A program made the position numbers and the translations under genes. The notes below the pieces were generated by a model, which was not told the origin of the DNA, made no database searches, and worked only from the letters and a program-made list of their open reading frames with translations. A stretch of 64,000 bases of DNA from Lycocorax pyrrhopterus obiensis (Eukaryota; Chordata; Aves; Passeriformes; Paradisaeidae): contig JACSVZ010000002.1 in NCBI GenBank assembly GCA_014706295.1, positions 132,937,431 through 133,001,430 on the forward strand, read 5' to 3'. Positions 1 to 11,926 of this stretch are shown one piece after another. Numbering within the stretch: the stretch's first letter is position 1; every line of letters starts with the position of its first letter.

Positions 1-2262
1 AAAAATTAATAAAGGTTGCTATATATTCCTTCACATATTACATAATCGAACATATATTTCTCCCAAACTCCCAAATCTTTGAAAGATATATGAAGATATT
101 GAAGAATCATGCAAGATGGAGATGTTCTTTTAAATTTGCATTAGAAACTTCATGTTTACAAGAATGAATTGAGAATGACCATCATTCATCAAGGCTGAAT
201 GAAAATGAAAACTTATCAAAAGAGTTCTTAGAAGAGAAGAGTGATATCCTGTGGGGCTTTAGGAGTTGTGTGCCTTTCACATGTAACTATGATGCAATGT
301 ACCTTTTCTACAAAACTATGGCACAATATTTTCCTGGCAGTTTTGTGGGAATATTTCTTTGAAATGAGTGCTTGTGTTTTAGAACAGCTCCGGACCACTG
401 TTGGAAGTCAGCTGCCAGCTTTCGTTAGTTGAATATAAATAATAAACCAGCAGGCACTTAGAATGGTACAACCCACCCAAAAAAAGAAATGGTTGATTTC
501 TGACCTTCATTTTTCATATGTTGTAGTAGCCTAGTATCTTTTTTATTTGCATTTATTGCATCAGATATTGATGGGCATTTTTAGAAGTAAGTTTGATGCA
601 GTAAATTTTATCTTTTCATTCTACTGGGTACTGAATTTGTTTGGGTAGCTGAAGTTCTAGATGAAAATTATTACTTCTGTTATTATTAGTATTTGTTTGT
701 ACTGATTAAAAGTTATGGTCTTAAGGAATATGTAGAAGGCTTGTAATAAGCAATATGATTTGAACCACTCATGATACTGCTGTAGAAATGTCTTACTGCT
801 GCTAAATATTGCAGAGTTATTAATCTTTCTTGACAAGGAGCCAGTGGTTTTCAAGGTATTTTTGGTGTCTAGTTCTCACTTAACTAAATTTCCCGTATTC
901 TTTATCTTACCTAATATTCCTCCTGACTGAGGGGCCTGGGAGACTTCAACCCATGCTGCAGCCTGTAGGACAGTGACACTGAATGCACACATTGAAATTG
1001 ATGTCTCTCTCCCATTCCCTGTCCAAGGATGCAGATCCTCTTACTCTAAGCCAGTCCCTGTGCTCACACATTCCCCCTGAGGTGTGATAGTCCTCATCCC
1101 AGGACAGTCTCCTCCTTTTGCTCCTTTCCTTTTTCAAATCCCTAAAGCTTCACCAACGTCACAGGTCCAGAAGTTCTTCTGACCTCTGGTACGTGACGAG
1201 GCAGAGAAGGTGTAAAGGGTAGCAGATGCTACCAACAACTGCAAAAGGATGTTGAGTCCATCGATATCCTAGGATATTGGATATTACTCTACCCTCATTG
1301 TATCAGTATTTATGAATTCTGTTATTATTTGTTGTAGCGTGTTTAAAGTTCTTGCTCTTTTGTAATATCAGTATATCACACATCACTGTGTTGCACTCAG
1401 AGGCGTATAGAACAAATTGAAAGAAAGCAGTATGCAGAATTCCTTGCCCTATTGCAGGGAACAGCATTTAAAATCAGAAATGACATGGAGTGGCTGTCTT
1501 ACTCAGGAAAGAAAAACTGAGGCTTCATTCTTACTCATTTCTTCCAGCTGAGGTCTTGATCACAATTCCTACACTAAAAAGCTACTATATATTGAGTATT
1601 TTTTCCGTTGTCTGATACCCAGACATCTGTCACATTGCTGTTTTTACAAGTAAAATTAAACTGTGCAAATAGATAGAAAAATTGTTATTCTTGGAGGTGA
1701 TAATAAAGTTTCATATTGTGCATAAAAATCAATACTGTATTTTTTAAATATAAATTTAAAGCAGCTAGTGAATAGAGAAGAAAGCATGGGAAGGGTTCTT
1801 GATTTGTGGTTTACTGTCATCACTAATGGATATCTGTGACTTGATTTAGCAGATAATGACCAAATGTTTTTAAAACAATAATTCTTCTGAATTAGAACAT
1901 TTCTCTGCAGGTTTTGACATCATGGTAACATTTTAATTGAATTCCTAAGAGGGATTTATTCATCCAGGGAAAATATATTTTAAACACGCTAGACTATGGA
2001 TTGTTTAAATCTGGTTACCTCCGTGGGCAGACTTGTGTTGTCTGACCTTGGAAAGCAGGCAGTGACAGTACTAAGATCCTGTAAAAGAGATTTATGATGC
2101 TGTTAGCCTGTTTCTAAAAAAATTTATAATTCTTAAATGGAAGTTTTGTTACAGGTCGTTAATTTGTGGCTCTGAGTGTTTGTGCCACATGGAGCAGGGG
2201 TGTGCACAGTTGCCCAGCTGTGACAGCACAGTGCCATAGGGGCTTCTCTTTTGTCTCCACAG
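1..2262 (+). other. RIMS2: RIMS2 intron (3' part)
   Basis: AT-rich sequence upstream of the first recognisable RIMS2 exon, ending in a pyrimidine-rich acceptor with CTCCACAG at 2255-2262. I see no further RIMS2 exon in it and no recognisable transposon. The short ORFs at 241-432 and 946-1137 have no features of protein domains and look like chance. Confidence 0.6.
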
Positions 2263-2404
2263 AAGCAGGGGGCAAGAAGCTGCGGAGCACCGTCCAAAGG
2301 AGCACTGAGACAGGGCTGGCTGTGGAGATGAGGAACTGGATGACTCGTCAGGCTAGCCGGGAGTCGACAGATGGGAGCATGAACAGCTACAGCTCTGAGG
2401 GAAA
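2263..2404 (+). CDS. RIMS2: RIMS2 exon, linker before C2B
   Basis: Acceptor TCTCCACAG at 2254-2262; donor GTAAGC at 2405. The 142-nt exon starts inside a codon (AA are its last two bases) and ends with AA, completed by T of the next exon to give Asn. It encodes the serine- and threonine-rich stretch ending DGSMNSYSSEG. Confidence 0.93.
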
Positions 2405-5400
2405 GTAAGCAGCATTTACAACTGTGTTGTCCTGACGTTTCTCCATTAAACTGGTCATTAGAGAGAGGCACAGTGAGTGCTATAGGTCCTGTTCAGTCAG
2501 AATTCCCTTCACATGCCAGTGTCATTGATGGACCAAGCCTAAGTCTTCCCCTATGACTGAAAGAGTCTCCCACTGTTGGTGTAGAAAGGAGGAGGAACAT
2601 TTCTGCTGTGCCATGAGAAGGGCACATGGTGGGTCAGATCATCATCATGTGGTGTGTCAGGAGGGGCACAGGTGCAGTACACCACGTAAAACACAGACAT
2701 GGACAAAAAAACTCCTGGCATACGTCAGTGCTTTGCAGAGCAAAGCGTTTCCAGAGCATTTCCAGGTGTCATTCACTGGGCTCAGGAGTTTTTCAAAGAT
2801 TCTGCTACTTTAATCCTGAAGAAATTATCTGGGCAGAAGTATGAATCTGTCATGTATCATGGTTTTCATAAAAGCCCAAGTTCTGAGTGATGTATATGAG
2901 ACATTGCCCAGAAAAGTCTATTGTAGGTTGATTTATTAGTGGTGTTCACAGCACTGGACAATACATCTATGCTGCACAATATATCTTATGTGTCCAAGTT
3001 GATGCACTATAAGCATTTGAGATGGCCATTTCTTAATGATTGGTCATTACAAATTTCATTAGTTCTTGTTGCTCTGTAATGGGTCACAGATAATTTATGG
3101 CAAGCATTTTAATTTTAAGTTACTTTGGTCATTTGCCACAAGGGATTTAAATTCTGTTATTGAATAGATGTCATTCTCAAAGACATTTTAAACAAAATAT
3201 TTAGAATGAATGGCGATTTTAAAAATAGCATCCGGTATTCGGTCTAATGTCATCATTTCATTGTGTACATTTGATATTTAGCCATTGAATTCAGAGTAAC
3301 TGAGAAGTGTGAGCAATTTAACCTTCATGTAACTAAGTCAGTGGTAAAGGTGTGTGTTAGTATCTTAATGAACTGGTCTCATATGAATACTTTGATAATT
3401 AACAGTGGTCTTTAATATATTGGAAAAGGAGAAAATGATGGAAGAATACTAATGTGGAAAGTACTGAGGATTAGTGCTTTCTTTACCTGTTTGTTTATAT
3501 GCTGGAGGCTAAATTGCTGCTTGTTGAACACTGTGGGATTTTGAAAATTACAGTAATTGTTTTGTAAGTTCCTTACAGTACTACCAAACCCACAGACATT
3601 AAGTGCGAAACATCTAGAAAACAAAAAACGAGCCCAAGCCAAAATAAAATGAACAAAAAACCAACCAAATAAATAAAAACCACAAACAAACAGAGGGCAA
3701 ATTTAAGTGTATTTATTTTTTTGCTTTTTTCCAATATTATTTCTAGTTTGATTTTCCCTGGTGTGAGGTTGGCTGCAGACAGCCAGTTCAGTGATTTTCT
3801 GGATGGACTTGGTCCTGCCCAGCTTGTAGGACGACAGACTTTGGCAACGCCATCAATGGGTAAGTGTTTATGTCCTCTAGATACGAAATATTCTATTTGG
3901 TCAGGTAATTAGAACATAGAATTTATCTAGATTCCCTTTAAATATGGATTTCTCTTGTGGTTTTGAACAACTCAGTTAAGACCAAAGCTGTAACTTCAGC
4001 CAAAGTTGAATGTAATCATGAATGCTTATGAGGACATGCAAAAGTAGAAAGGTGCTTTGAAAAATTCAGCCTTTTACCTCTTCTTCAGTTTTCCATCTTT
4101 AAAATGGGGCTAATGAGACTAATCTTTTCTCTGAAGCAGTTGGATAATATTGTATAAAAATAGGTGATTTAGGTGCAAAATATTTGTTATTATTGTGTTT
4201 ACAGACTTTTATATTCACAAGTTATCCTTTCTTAACTTGTCTTAAACTAGAGACACGGTGAAGAGATTTCAGGCAGTTTTACAGAGCTGCTTTGTATTAA
4301 TTCCCTTGCTGCCTTTTTTTTATATGAAACTCTTAAGAGAAATTAATTTGAATTAATAGGGGCATGGAAGATGGGAGACAAGGTGTTATTGCAGAGATTT
4401 CAAATTGTTTGCTAACATAAACAGCAGTGAAGAGGGTAAGTATTAAATTGTCTAGTGTTAAAATCCAGATCATACTTACTGATAGAAAACAGATGATACA
4501 AGTCACCACATACTTATCCTAGAAATTATCTCAACAGTTAATATATTAAAGTAGTTCTGAATTACAGTGCTGGGATTTCTTTTTGTTTTCTAGGAGATAT
4601 TCAGGTGGGAATGATGGACAAGAAAGGACAACTGGAAGTAGAAATAATCCGAGCCCGTGGCCTTGTTGTAAAACCAGGTTCAAAGACACTGCCAGGTAAG
4701 GAGGAAAAACCTTAGTAACAATCTTAGCACAGAGCCAAGCGTTGGACTTGATGATACTAATGGGTCCTTTCCAACTCAGTATATTCTATGATTCTATGAC
4801 CCTAAGAACAGCATTCTACTAAACAAATCTGTGGCTTTTCTGTTCAGCTTTGTCACCTCTTAACAAATTCACATCTCAGTAGATTACAATGTTGTATGTA
4901 CACTGAAATGCATAACGTATTGGAATGATACACCAAAAATCAGCCCTACTTTAGGAGGAAATTAAAAATCAGGGTGCCAGCAGACATGGAAGTGTTTTTG
5001 ATAATAGCAAAGGCATCCTTTATTATGGGATAGAAAGAAAGGTATATACTGAAGATTTTATATAGGAATCTTAGGAATGAAGAGGGAAAAAAGTAGACCA
5101 GTATTTGATACTTACTCCTTGTTTTATAATCTGATGTCCTATAACACTATGTGAAAAGGACAGTATAATGATATTTTTAGCAAGCTCTTCTGCCAAAATA
5201 GAAATTGTGTCAGAGTCTTTTCTTCACTGATTTTCACCTTGTGAAAATTAATAATTTTAAATTATTAACAATTTGGAGCATTGATCCAAATCTCACCAAA
5301 GTCGTTACAAGTCGTGCATTTACTTAATAGCCCTATTTTGCATATTACACAGTATAGAGATGCTATATATAGGACTACCTGATTTTTTCAGGTCAAAATC

Positions 5401-6464
5401 TGAATTGTTTCATGGTAGAAGAGACATACAAAATAAGTCAAGAAAGAAATACACCCAAGGAGAAGAGTAAAGAAAATGCATGGCTGCTTTGTATGGGAAT
5501 AATTGTTAACATTGCTTGTGGAGATTTGTTCTTATAAGTTATGTATCCATTAAAAGCAGATTTTTATATGGTGATAGAAAGCGTGTATGTTTCACAAAAA
5601 AATCTGGACTTCTTTACTTACTGTTCTTTATTTTCGTTCTTCTAAGCACCATATGTAAAGGTGTATCTATTAGAAAATGGAGTCTGCATAGCCAAAAAGA
5701 AAACAAAGGTAGCAAGAAAAACGCTGGAACCACTTTATCAGCAACTTCTATCATTTGAAGAAAGTCCCCAAGGGAAGGTTTTACAGGTAATTTGCATTAA
5801 TATTCCTCTGAACCTGAAAATGTCACCTGTACAGTATTCACTGAATGAGTTTCAAACTTCTTTCAGGCTTCATTTGGCAAAAAATTCTCGTATTTTATGT
5901 ACTTGTTGAGCAGATAAATACAACAGTAATAGCTATTTATGCAAGTAGAAACTGAGTTTGCAAGTAGAACTGAGCAAAAGTCAGTTATAGATTATTTTGC
6001 TTCTGGTATATGTATGGGCTCCTCTCACTGAGTTTTCTCTGGTATCTTGGATAACTGCTGTTTGTGCCCAGATCATTTCTGTCACTGCGTCATTATTAGT
6101 GTACACAGAACTAAACCGTGGCAGCAGTCAGATATTTCATTCCTTACTGTAATTAAATAAGCAGAGACTTTTAACAAATCAGATTAAAGCTTTTGTAATT
6201 TTTGGTGAAATTTTTCCTATTTTCTTGTGTTTCTTTTCCTAACAGATAATTGTTTGGGGAGACTATGGACGTATGGATCACAAATCTTTTATGGGAGTGG
6301 CACAGATACTTTTAGATGAACTGGACCTGTCCAACATGGTGATTGGGTGGTTCAAACTTTTCCCTCCTTCTTCCCTAGTAGACCCAACCTTAGCTCCTCT
6401 CACTAGAAGAGCTTCCCAGTCATCTCTTGAAAGTTCAACAGGACCTTCGTATGCTCGCTCATAG
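2263..6464 (+). CDS. RIMS2: RIMS2 (regulating synaptic membrane exocytosis 2), 3' end: five terminal coding exons
   Basis: RIM proteins are scaffolds of the presynaptic active zone that link Rab3, Munc13 and calcium channels. The window holds the C-terminal part: 237 whole codons plus a split first codon over five exons (2263-2404, 3747-3859, 4594-4695, 5647-5786, 6246-6464), all with GT-AG borders and matching phases. The first exon is the serine-rich linker (STVQRSTETGLAVEM). The next ones give the block FPGVRLAADSQFSDFLDGLG and then the C2B domain, which starts near GQLEVEIIRARGL, continues through APYVKVYLLENG and VWGDYGRMDHKSF, and ends at GWFKLFPP. The tail is RRASQSSLESSTGP. The sequence matches RIM-family C2B domains, which lack the full calcium-binding aspartate set. 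RIMS2 rather than RIMS1 is chosen from the linker sequence and from DCSTAMP lying downstream. The N-terminal zinc-finger, PDZ and C2A regions lie outside the window. Confidence 0.96.
3747..3859 (+). CDS. RIMS2: RIMS2 exon, pre-C2B conserved block
   Basis: Acceptor TTCTAG at 3741-3746; donor GTAAGT at 3860. The 113 nt encode LIFPGVRLAADSQFSDFLDG followed by LGPAQLVGRQTLATPSM. The exon ends with G, the first base of the next Gly codon. Confidence 0.95.
4594..4695 (+). CDS. RIMS2: RIMS2 exon, start of C2B
   Basis: Acceptor TTTTCTAG at 4586-4593; donor GTAAGG at 4696. The 102 nt encode DIQVGMMDKKGQLEVEIIRA and RGLVVKPGSKTLP, the first C2B strands. A CR1 3' tail lies only 45 bases downstream of the donor. 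Confidence 0.95.
4741..4798 (+). mobile_element. CR1 (or CR1-tailed SINE) 3' end in RIMS2 intron
   Basis: It reads GTTGGACTTGATGATACTAA then TCCTTTCCAACTC and ends with two ATTCTATG units, the microsatellite-like tail of avian CR1. Only the last 58 bases survive. The block closely resembles the tail of the SINE at 52.66-52.79 kb, so it could come from the same family. Confidence 0.85.
5647..5786 (+). CDS. RIMS2: RIMS2 exon, middle of C2B
   Basis: Acceptor TTCTAAG at 5640-5646; donor GTAATT at 5787. The 140 nt encode APYVKVYLLENGVCIAKKKT, then KVARKTLEPLYQQLLSFEES and PQGKVLQ. The basic KKKTKVARK stretch corresponds to the polybasic face typical of C2B domains. Confidence 0.95.
6246..6464 (+). 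CDS. RIMS2: RIMS2 terminal coding exon
   Basis: Acceptor TTCCTAACAG at 6236-6245, phase 0, 72 codons plus TAG. It encodes IIVWGDYGRMDHKSFMGVAQ through GWFKLFPPSSLVDP and the serine-rich C-terminus SSLESSTGPSYARS. The last residues differ from the PPCIRS-type ending I remember for mammals; the rest is almost unchanged. Confidence 0.96.
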   Translation: MIVWGDYGRMDHKSFMGVAQILLDELDLSNMVIGWFKLFPPSSLVDPTLAPLTRRASQSSLESSTGPSYARS

Positions 6465-7045
6465 CAGCTGTGAAACTGTTGTCATAGCAACCAGCGTTAC
6501 AAAAAAATAAAATTACAGGTCGCAAACCCTGGTAACACTGCATGCTTAATGTTGTGTCTTCTGAGCCTGTTTCTAGGGCTGCAACGCGATCCTGTGTTCT
6601 CAAGGAAGTTGCACACATTGTGCCCTATGGAAGGCCCTCAGGTGATGGACTGAAATCATGAAGAACTGATAGGTTTGGAGTTCAGGGACTCAGTTTTTGG
6701 TCCAATCTGAAGCCATGGACTAATCTAAAAAATCAATCTGTTTCATGCAACAAAAGTCCTTTTCAATGGCATATCTGTTTTGTTGCTCCTGTTTCTTTAT
6801 TTATCTGCCCTCCCCTCCTAAAGCTTGGTTATGCCACAGGAACGGAGTTACCCTCCCATGAAGCCACGTTACAAGTCAGTGGATTAGCAGACATTGGAAG
6901 AAAGCTGGAAAAGTCAGCTGACACTTGAAGCAGTTGCTTGAGATTTGAAAACTCTTCATATTGGAAAGGTTCAAGACTTAAAGTGGCGGGCTTCATACCT
7001 CCAGCTATTCACACAGTGAAACCCCAGACATGATGGACTCTGAAA

Positions 7046-7051
7046 AATAAA
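7046..7051 (+). terminator. RIMS2: Proximal poly(A) signal of RIMS2
   Basis: AATAAA about 580 bases after the stop codon. A second AATAAA at 7166-7171 follows a 16-base A run that could cause internal oligo-dT priming in cDNA libraries. Confidence 0.5.
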
Positions 7052-8889
7052 GTTCTGTGGATATACTGTACTGTATGAAATTAAACTTTTTTGCATGGAC
7101 ACAGATTTAGCTGAACACTTAAATTATTTTCTTGGGGCTGCAACTTGCAAAAAAAAAAAAAAAAGAATAAATCAGCCATTTTCAACAGTTTATATTATTT
7201 TTAAAAATAAATTTCACTAGTGCATGGTTTTAAAGGGAAGAGAATGCAACAGGGTGATACAAAGACACACCACGTTTATCATTCTTTAAACCAGTCATGG
7301 TCTGTGTTTTTGCAGACTTCTATTAAAAATAAAAAATAATTTCTAGCAAATATTTAAAATTCTGTTTATGTGACAAGAAATAAGTGTAATATATTAAATT
7401 TATTTAAATGTAAAAGGTACAAGCCTTGTAAAGTTCAACATAATGTGCAAATTGTACACTTCTTTTACCTCCTTCTTTCTCTATCTCTCCTCCCAATCTC
7501 CCTTCTTCCTTTTGCTCTTTTTCCCCTCTACCTCCCAGGATGATCAGCATATTCTAAAATGGCTACCTTTTGACTTACTACTCTCTTATGCCCCATGTTT
7601 GGTTCAGGGTTGCAGATTGTTCTGCATTTCTGAATTATTTGAGAAAAATATTGTTTAAGAGCTTACTTTTTTTCAAGCATGTTGAAAAGGATTTTGCAAC
7701 ATGGCTTGGGAGTACATTAATGTAATTCAGCATGTATTTGATAAAGAAGATATTTGAACTTTTGCAATTTATTGTACAGTGCATGGTAACTTATTTTCAT
7801 TTTGCTCACCTTCAAATTGAATTCTACAGCAAAATACTGGAATCATGTGGCCATTGTAAGATGTCTTCAATAAATTTGTTTTCAGCACCAGCATCTTTCA
7901 TTCAAAGACTGAACTATCATTTCTTGAAGGTTTTTGGAAAGAGGAAAAATTAAGTACCTGATTGATTTTTAGGAAGCAAATTTAAGCACTTTTATTTGCA
8001 CTAAACCAAATTGATTGCTACATTTTTGGAATAACAAAAGCAACAAAGGTTACAAATCCATACAGTTCTTCTGCTGTAAAGTTCAATTTTCATAAATTAC
8101 ATTTGCGTTGCAAAAGACATAATTAGGTAATATCAGTCTGGAAAATATCAGTCTTTGGTTTGTAAAATAGCCTTAAAGAAAGCTTATCAGTACCACCCTG
8201 ACAGCTATTTGACACCATTACCAGAACCTCACTGCAATTAATGGATCTTCAAAACCCTGGGTTTTGTAGCAGACAGTAACTACCGTTGGGTGGTGCTGCA
8301 ACTTCAAGCTTCTTATTAAATTATGTCATTTAAAGGGAATGTAACTGGCTAATGTTTAATAACAAAATATCCTTTTTTTTTTTTTCCTGGGTCTTTGTAT
8401 GCCTTGAATACCTACTTAAGGTTTAATATTGAAATCTTGCAATAATTTTTGAAGTATGTTACATTTACCTTTATGGCCACACAGAATTATTCTGATTTTA
8501 TTTGAAAATGTATTGAAGTTTCCCATTAACAAATTGTACATGCCTCTTAAGAGGGAAGAAGTAATAACAGTATCACTTATAATGCCTTTTACTTTGTGCA
8601 ATATCATAGAAAATGAGATTGTGTCTTGTCTGCAGAGTTTATATAATGGATTATTGTTAAGTTAATAGACAGACTGGTAAAATTATATTTATTGAAATAA
8701 TTTAGACACCTGTCTACCAGCAGCAAATAAATACTACTAACATGCAGTCTACAATATCCCCAAGGATATTAAACAAAAATACATAACCATTTTCCTGACA
8801 CTGTGAGATGTGCTCACACATTCTTGTATGCATAGTCCTCTATAAATTATTTCAAATTTTAAAATCAAGGACATGACGCATGGAAGGTT

Positions 8890-8897
8890 TGTACATA
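8890..8897 (+). promoter_or_regulatory. Pumilio-type element 1 (TGTACATA)
   Basis: It matches the PUM consensus UGUANAUA and lies about 260 bases before the distal poly(A) signal of RIMS2. Confidence 0.5.
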
Positions 8898-8985
8898 ATT
8901 GTCATTAGGCAGTATTTATTTTAAAAAAAATTAATGTATTTTTTTTAATTTTCACACGTCTGCAACTCTACTTATGGTTTAGTCA

Positions 8986-8997
8986 TGTAAATAGTAC
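8986..8997 (+). promoter_or_regulatory. Pumilio-type element 2 (TGTAAATA), in a 12-base repeat
   Basis: TGTAAATAGTAC contains the PUM consensus. The identical 12-mer recurs at 9021-9032, 35 bases away. Confidence 0.55.
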
Positions 8998-9020
8998 TAT
9001 TCCAGTGATCACTGCTGTCT

Positions 9021-9032
9021 TGTAAATAGTAC
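9021..9032 (+). promoter_or_regulatory. Pumilio-type element 3 (TGTAAATA), in a 12-base repeat
   Basis: Second exact copy of TGTAAATAGTAC, about 120 bases before the distal AATAAA. Twin PUM sites near a 3' end are a common arrangement in neuronal transcripts. Confidence 0.55.
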
Positions 9033-9148
9033 GTTTTAAAAAGTTAAAAGGAATTACAGTTGGGGGAAAAAAAAGGGCAGATTAGGCCTGTAATGAACAC
9101 CAACTAATGTAAATCAAACTCATTCTGGTGATGGTATTTAACACTTTA

Positions 9149-9154
9149 AATAAA
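9149..9154 (+). terminator. RIMS2: Distal poly(A) signal of RIMS2
   Basis: AATAAA in TTTAAATAAAACATTT, right at the shift from AT-rich to GC-rich sequence. It is the best candidate for the end of the long 3' UTR. Confidence 0.5.
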
Positions 9155-9180
9155 ACATTTTCTTTACAGAATTTGTGTGC

Positions 9181-10260
9181 AGCATTTTGTTGCTTTTCTC
9201 TGAGGTGGTCAGCAGCATCCTTCCACACCCTTCAGCGGAGCTGGTGGCAAGCAGCTCACGCAGCTGGCGCACAAGCATGCTTTTCTTCTCCCAGCAGGGC
9301 TGCCGGTGAAATGCCAGTTTTGAGATGCCGCGCTCACTGCCGGGAGCGGTGGGAGCCTGCCCGTCACCCGGCCAGGCCACAGGCCACCCTCGGGCTCTCG
9401 CAGGCCCACAGTGCACGGCTCCCAGGATGGAGCCAGCTCCAAGCTGCCAGCTCTGGCTGCGAGGACGTGCTCCAGTGCTGATACAACCAGCACACTAAAT
9501 ATGCTGAGACCGTGAAGTGCTGCCACCAGCTGCTGTGGAGTGGCTGCACTATCCAGTTAGACTTCTACCCTGACCCTAGATACCACCTAATATTAGCTGC
9601 CTTTTTTTTCGTGAGCAGGGGACAAACAAGGACAGAGTGCCCCCCTGACAGTGGTGGCTGCAAGGGCTCATGCAGCCTCTGCAGAAGGGAGCAGTGGTCC
9701 AACAGGTCTACAGTGATGTGAGGAGTGGGTGGAGATGGGAGAGTTGAGACTTTTATCTCTACCTGACCCCTCAGAGGCAGCATCAGCACAGGCAGTGGGG
9801 ACTGGGCAAAACTTGAGCGCTTGCAACTTGGAAATTTACTGAAGAGTGAGAGGGTGGCTGGCAGTTTGAACAGCAAAACGTGTGTATTTCCAGATATGAG
9901 GTGAAAGAAAAGCACTGCAGTACTGTCATGAGACAAAACCAAAAAAGCAAGCAAGTGTATTTTGGGCTGAGCAGTGGCGGGTACTGTGAAGATAGGAACT
10001 CCATTTGTTGGGCTGCATCTGCGAGTGGGTTGCTGGAGACGAAGATTTCTTGTGTGTTAAACCACTAATAGCCCAGCAGGTCCCTCTTTTCTGCTGATCC
10101 TGACATTGCTGTTGCAAGGGTGTCAGGGCAGGCAAGTCCCTGGGTGGGAACTGGGCTGCGGGGGCAGGTGAGGCTGCCCCATGCCCCAGAGCACATCACC
10201 TCCAGCCCTGTGGTGGAGCGGGCAGCAAAACCTCCTCCCACAGCTGAACATGAGACCTTT
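9181..10260. other. GC-rich block downstream of RIMS2, unidentified
   Basis: GC content rises sharply after 9180, with several CpGs around 9320-9440 (CCGCGCTC, GCCGGGAGCGG, CCCGGCC). ORFs are open on both strands (117 aa at 9128-9481 on +, 129 aa at 9565-9954 on -), as expected for GC-rich DNA; neither has a recognisable domain. A short string TTAAACCACTA near 10054 resembles the 3' end of some avian LTRs but is too short to call. Confidence 0.35.
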
Positions 10261-11926
10261 TCTGTCTTTGGCAATTGTTAGAAATATACACAATTACACT
10301 CAGCGAATCCTTGAAAAGGCCCTTTGATACCACTGTACAGGCCAAGACAGCTACAACATATGCTTTTCTAAAGGGTCCTATTCTCTGAGACAGTTTCTCA
10401 AGATTGCTTAGTGTTTCCTCTCTCCAATTTCTTCTTGTCCATGTCCACTTAATTTTAAACCAAACAAAACTAGATCATTTAATATTAACAGTACCACTTT
10501 ACTCATGACTACAAAACATTGGCTCTGATGGCTGATTCATCTGGATATGCTGGGAAGAGTTTGTGCCGATAAAAAAATGCAGTAAAACACCATGGTGCCT
10601 TCATTATGGGGCTTTTCTGCTTCCATGCCTTTACTTCAGGTTTTCAAGGCTTAAGTAGCATGATGTTTGCCATGTTGAGGGTGAGCATGGGGCTCACTCT
10701 CCTAACCAGCTCATCATTGCATTCTCACAGTTTCTCACTACTATCAAATATCTGTTCACAACTGTATAATAATTAAAATGTAAGAGTTTTTATATAGAGG
10801 TTTAATATGGCATAAAAGGTAACAAAGCAATAGATTTCATAGCTTCCTCACAAAGTTAGATAATGCTGTGTGGGAGTCTAGAACAGTTCATACTTCTTCC
10901 CTTGGCTCATATCTGTGCAATTGCCACCTCCCTGATACCCAAGCAGCAAAGAGCAGACACCACAGCTGTAGATCTCTCAGCTTCCAACTGTGGCTATCCT
11001 CTCTGTCCCTTCCTTGGTAAATATTTACAGCAATGCTTTACCAGGAGCAAGTAGCAATGCAAGACAGAAGATGCACATTTGCCCAGCAAAAAGTGTTTCA
11101 CCTTTAAAGGATAGGTTTATGGAACCTAGCTTAGCTGGCAAAAAAACCAAAAATACAGCTATCTGCTACTAATACCAAAGATAAACTAACTTTTGGAATT
11201 ATTTGCTTAATATCTGCCTGTTTTAGATGTCCTGTTTAGGATGGGATGAGTCATGCTGAGGACATCAGATTCTCTCCCTCTCTCTCCACTGGCCACAGAG
11301 GCAGAAAGTGATTGAATTTCTTGTGTTGAATTTCTACCTTCATAGCAGCTGTGCCTAGGAGAAGCAGGTCCAGGCATAGTAGCCAGAAATAAGAATAAGG
11401 ATTCCATAGTCCTTCAGTAGCAAGACCTATCTGAACTGCCTGTATAATTATCAGGACTGAGGGCAGCAGGCAGCCAATATCTGATGAAGGAGGAAATGGC
11501 TATGAATTAATTTCCCAGATCTGACACACTGTCATGTCAGGTCACTCCTCAGCCCAGCCCCAGGGAGAACAAGAAGCAGCCATACTAATTAAACCACAGG
11601 GCATTGATGCCCCAAAATATATTTGACATGAGGTCACACGGAAAGGAAAAAGCATCCTAGATCTGCAGAGAGTGCAGGGTGCGGGACTAAGGAAAGTTTG
11701 CCATAAGTGCCTGTCCTCTGTGACTGTTCCTGCAAGAACAGTTTATCAAGTGCTATCCAAAATGTACAGGTTATGGAAGTGGTGGCATGAAGATGGAATG
11801 GGTGAGTGGCACTGGATGCCATTAATTTTATAGACATGAAGGTTTAGGATACCTCAGTGAGGTGGGAGCAGGTTTGGCACTGGTAGAGTGTTTCAAGCGC
11901 AAGACTCATGAGCAGTGGCAGAAGTC
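10261..11926. other. Intergenic, nothing recognised
   Basis: Ordinary AT-rich intergenic sequence. I see no coding exon, RNA gene or clear repeat. Confidence 0.5.

Larger units (their letters stand above)
6465..9170 (+). other. RIMS2: RIMS2 probable 3' UTR
   Basis: About 2.7 kb of AT-rich sequence with no transposon follows the stop codon and ends at an abrupt rise in GC near 9180. It contains AATAAA at 7046, 7166 and 9149 and three Pumilio-type motifs near the far end. The full extent is inferred from base composition and the distal poly(A) signal; a shorter form ending near 7.07 or 7.19 kb is equally possible. Confidence 0.6.
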
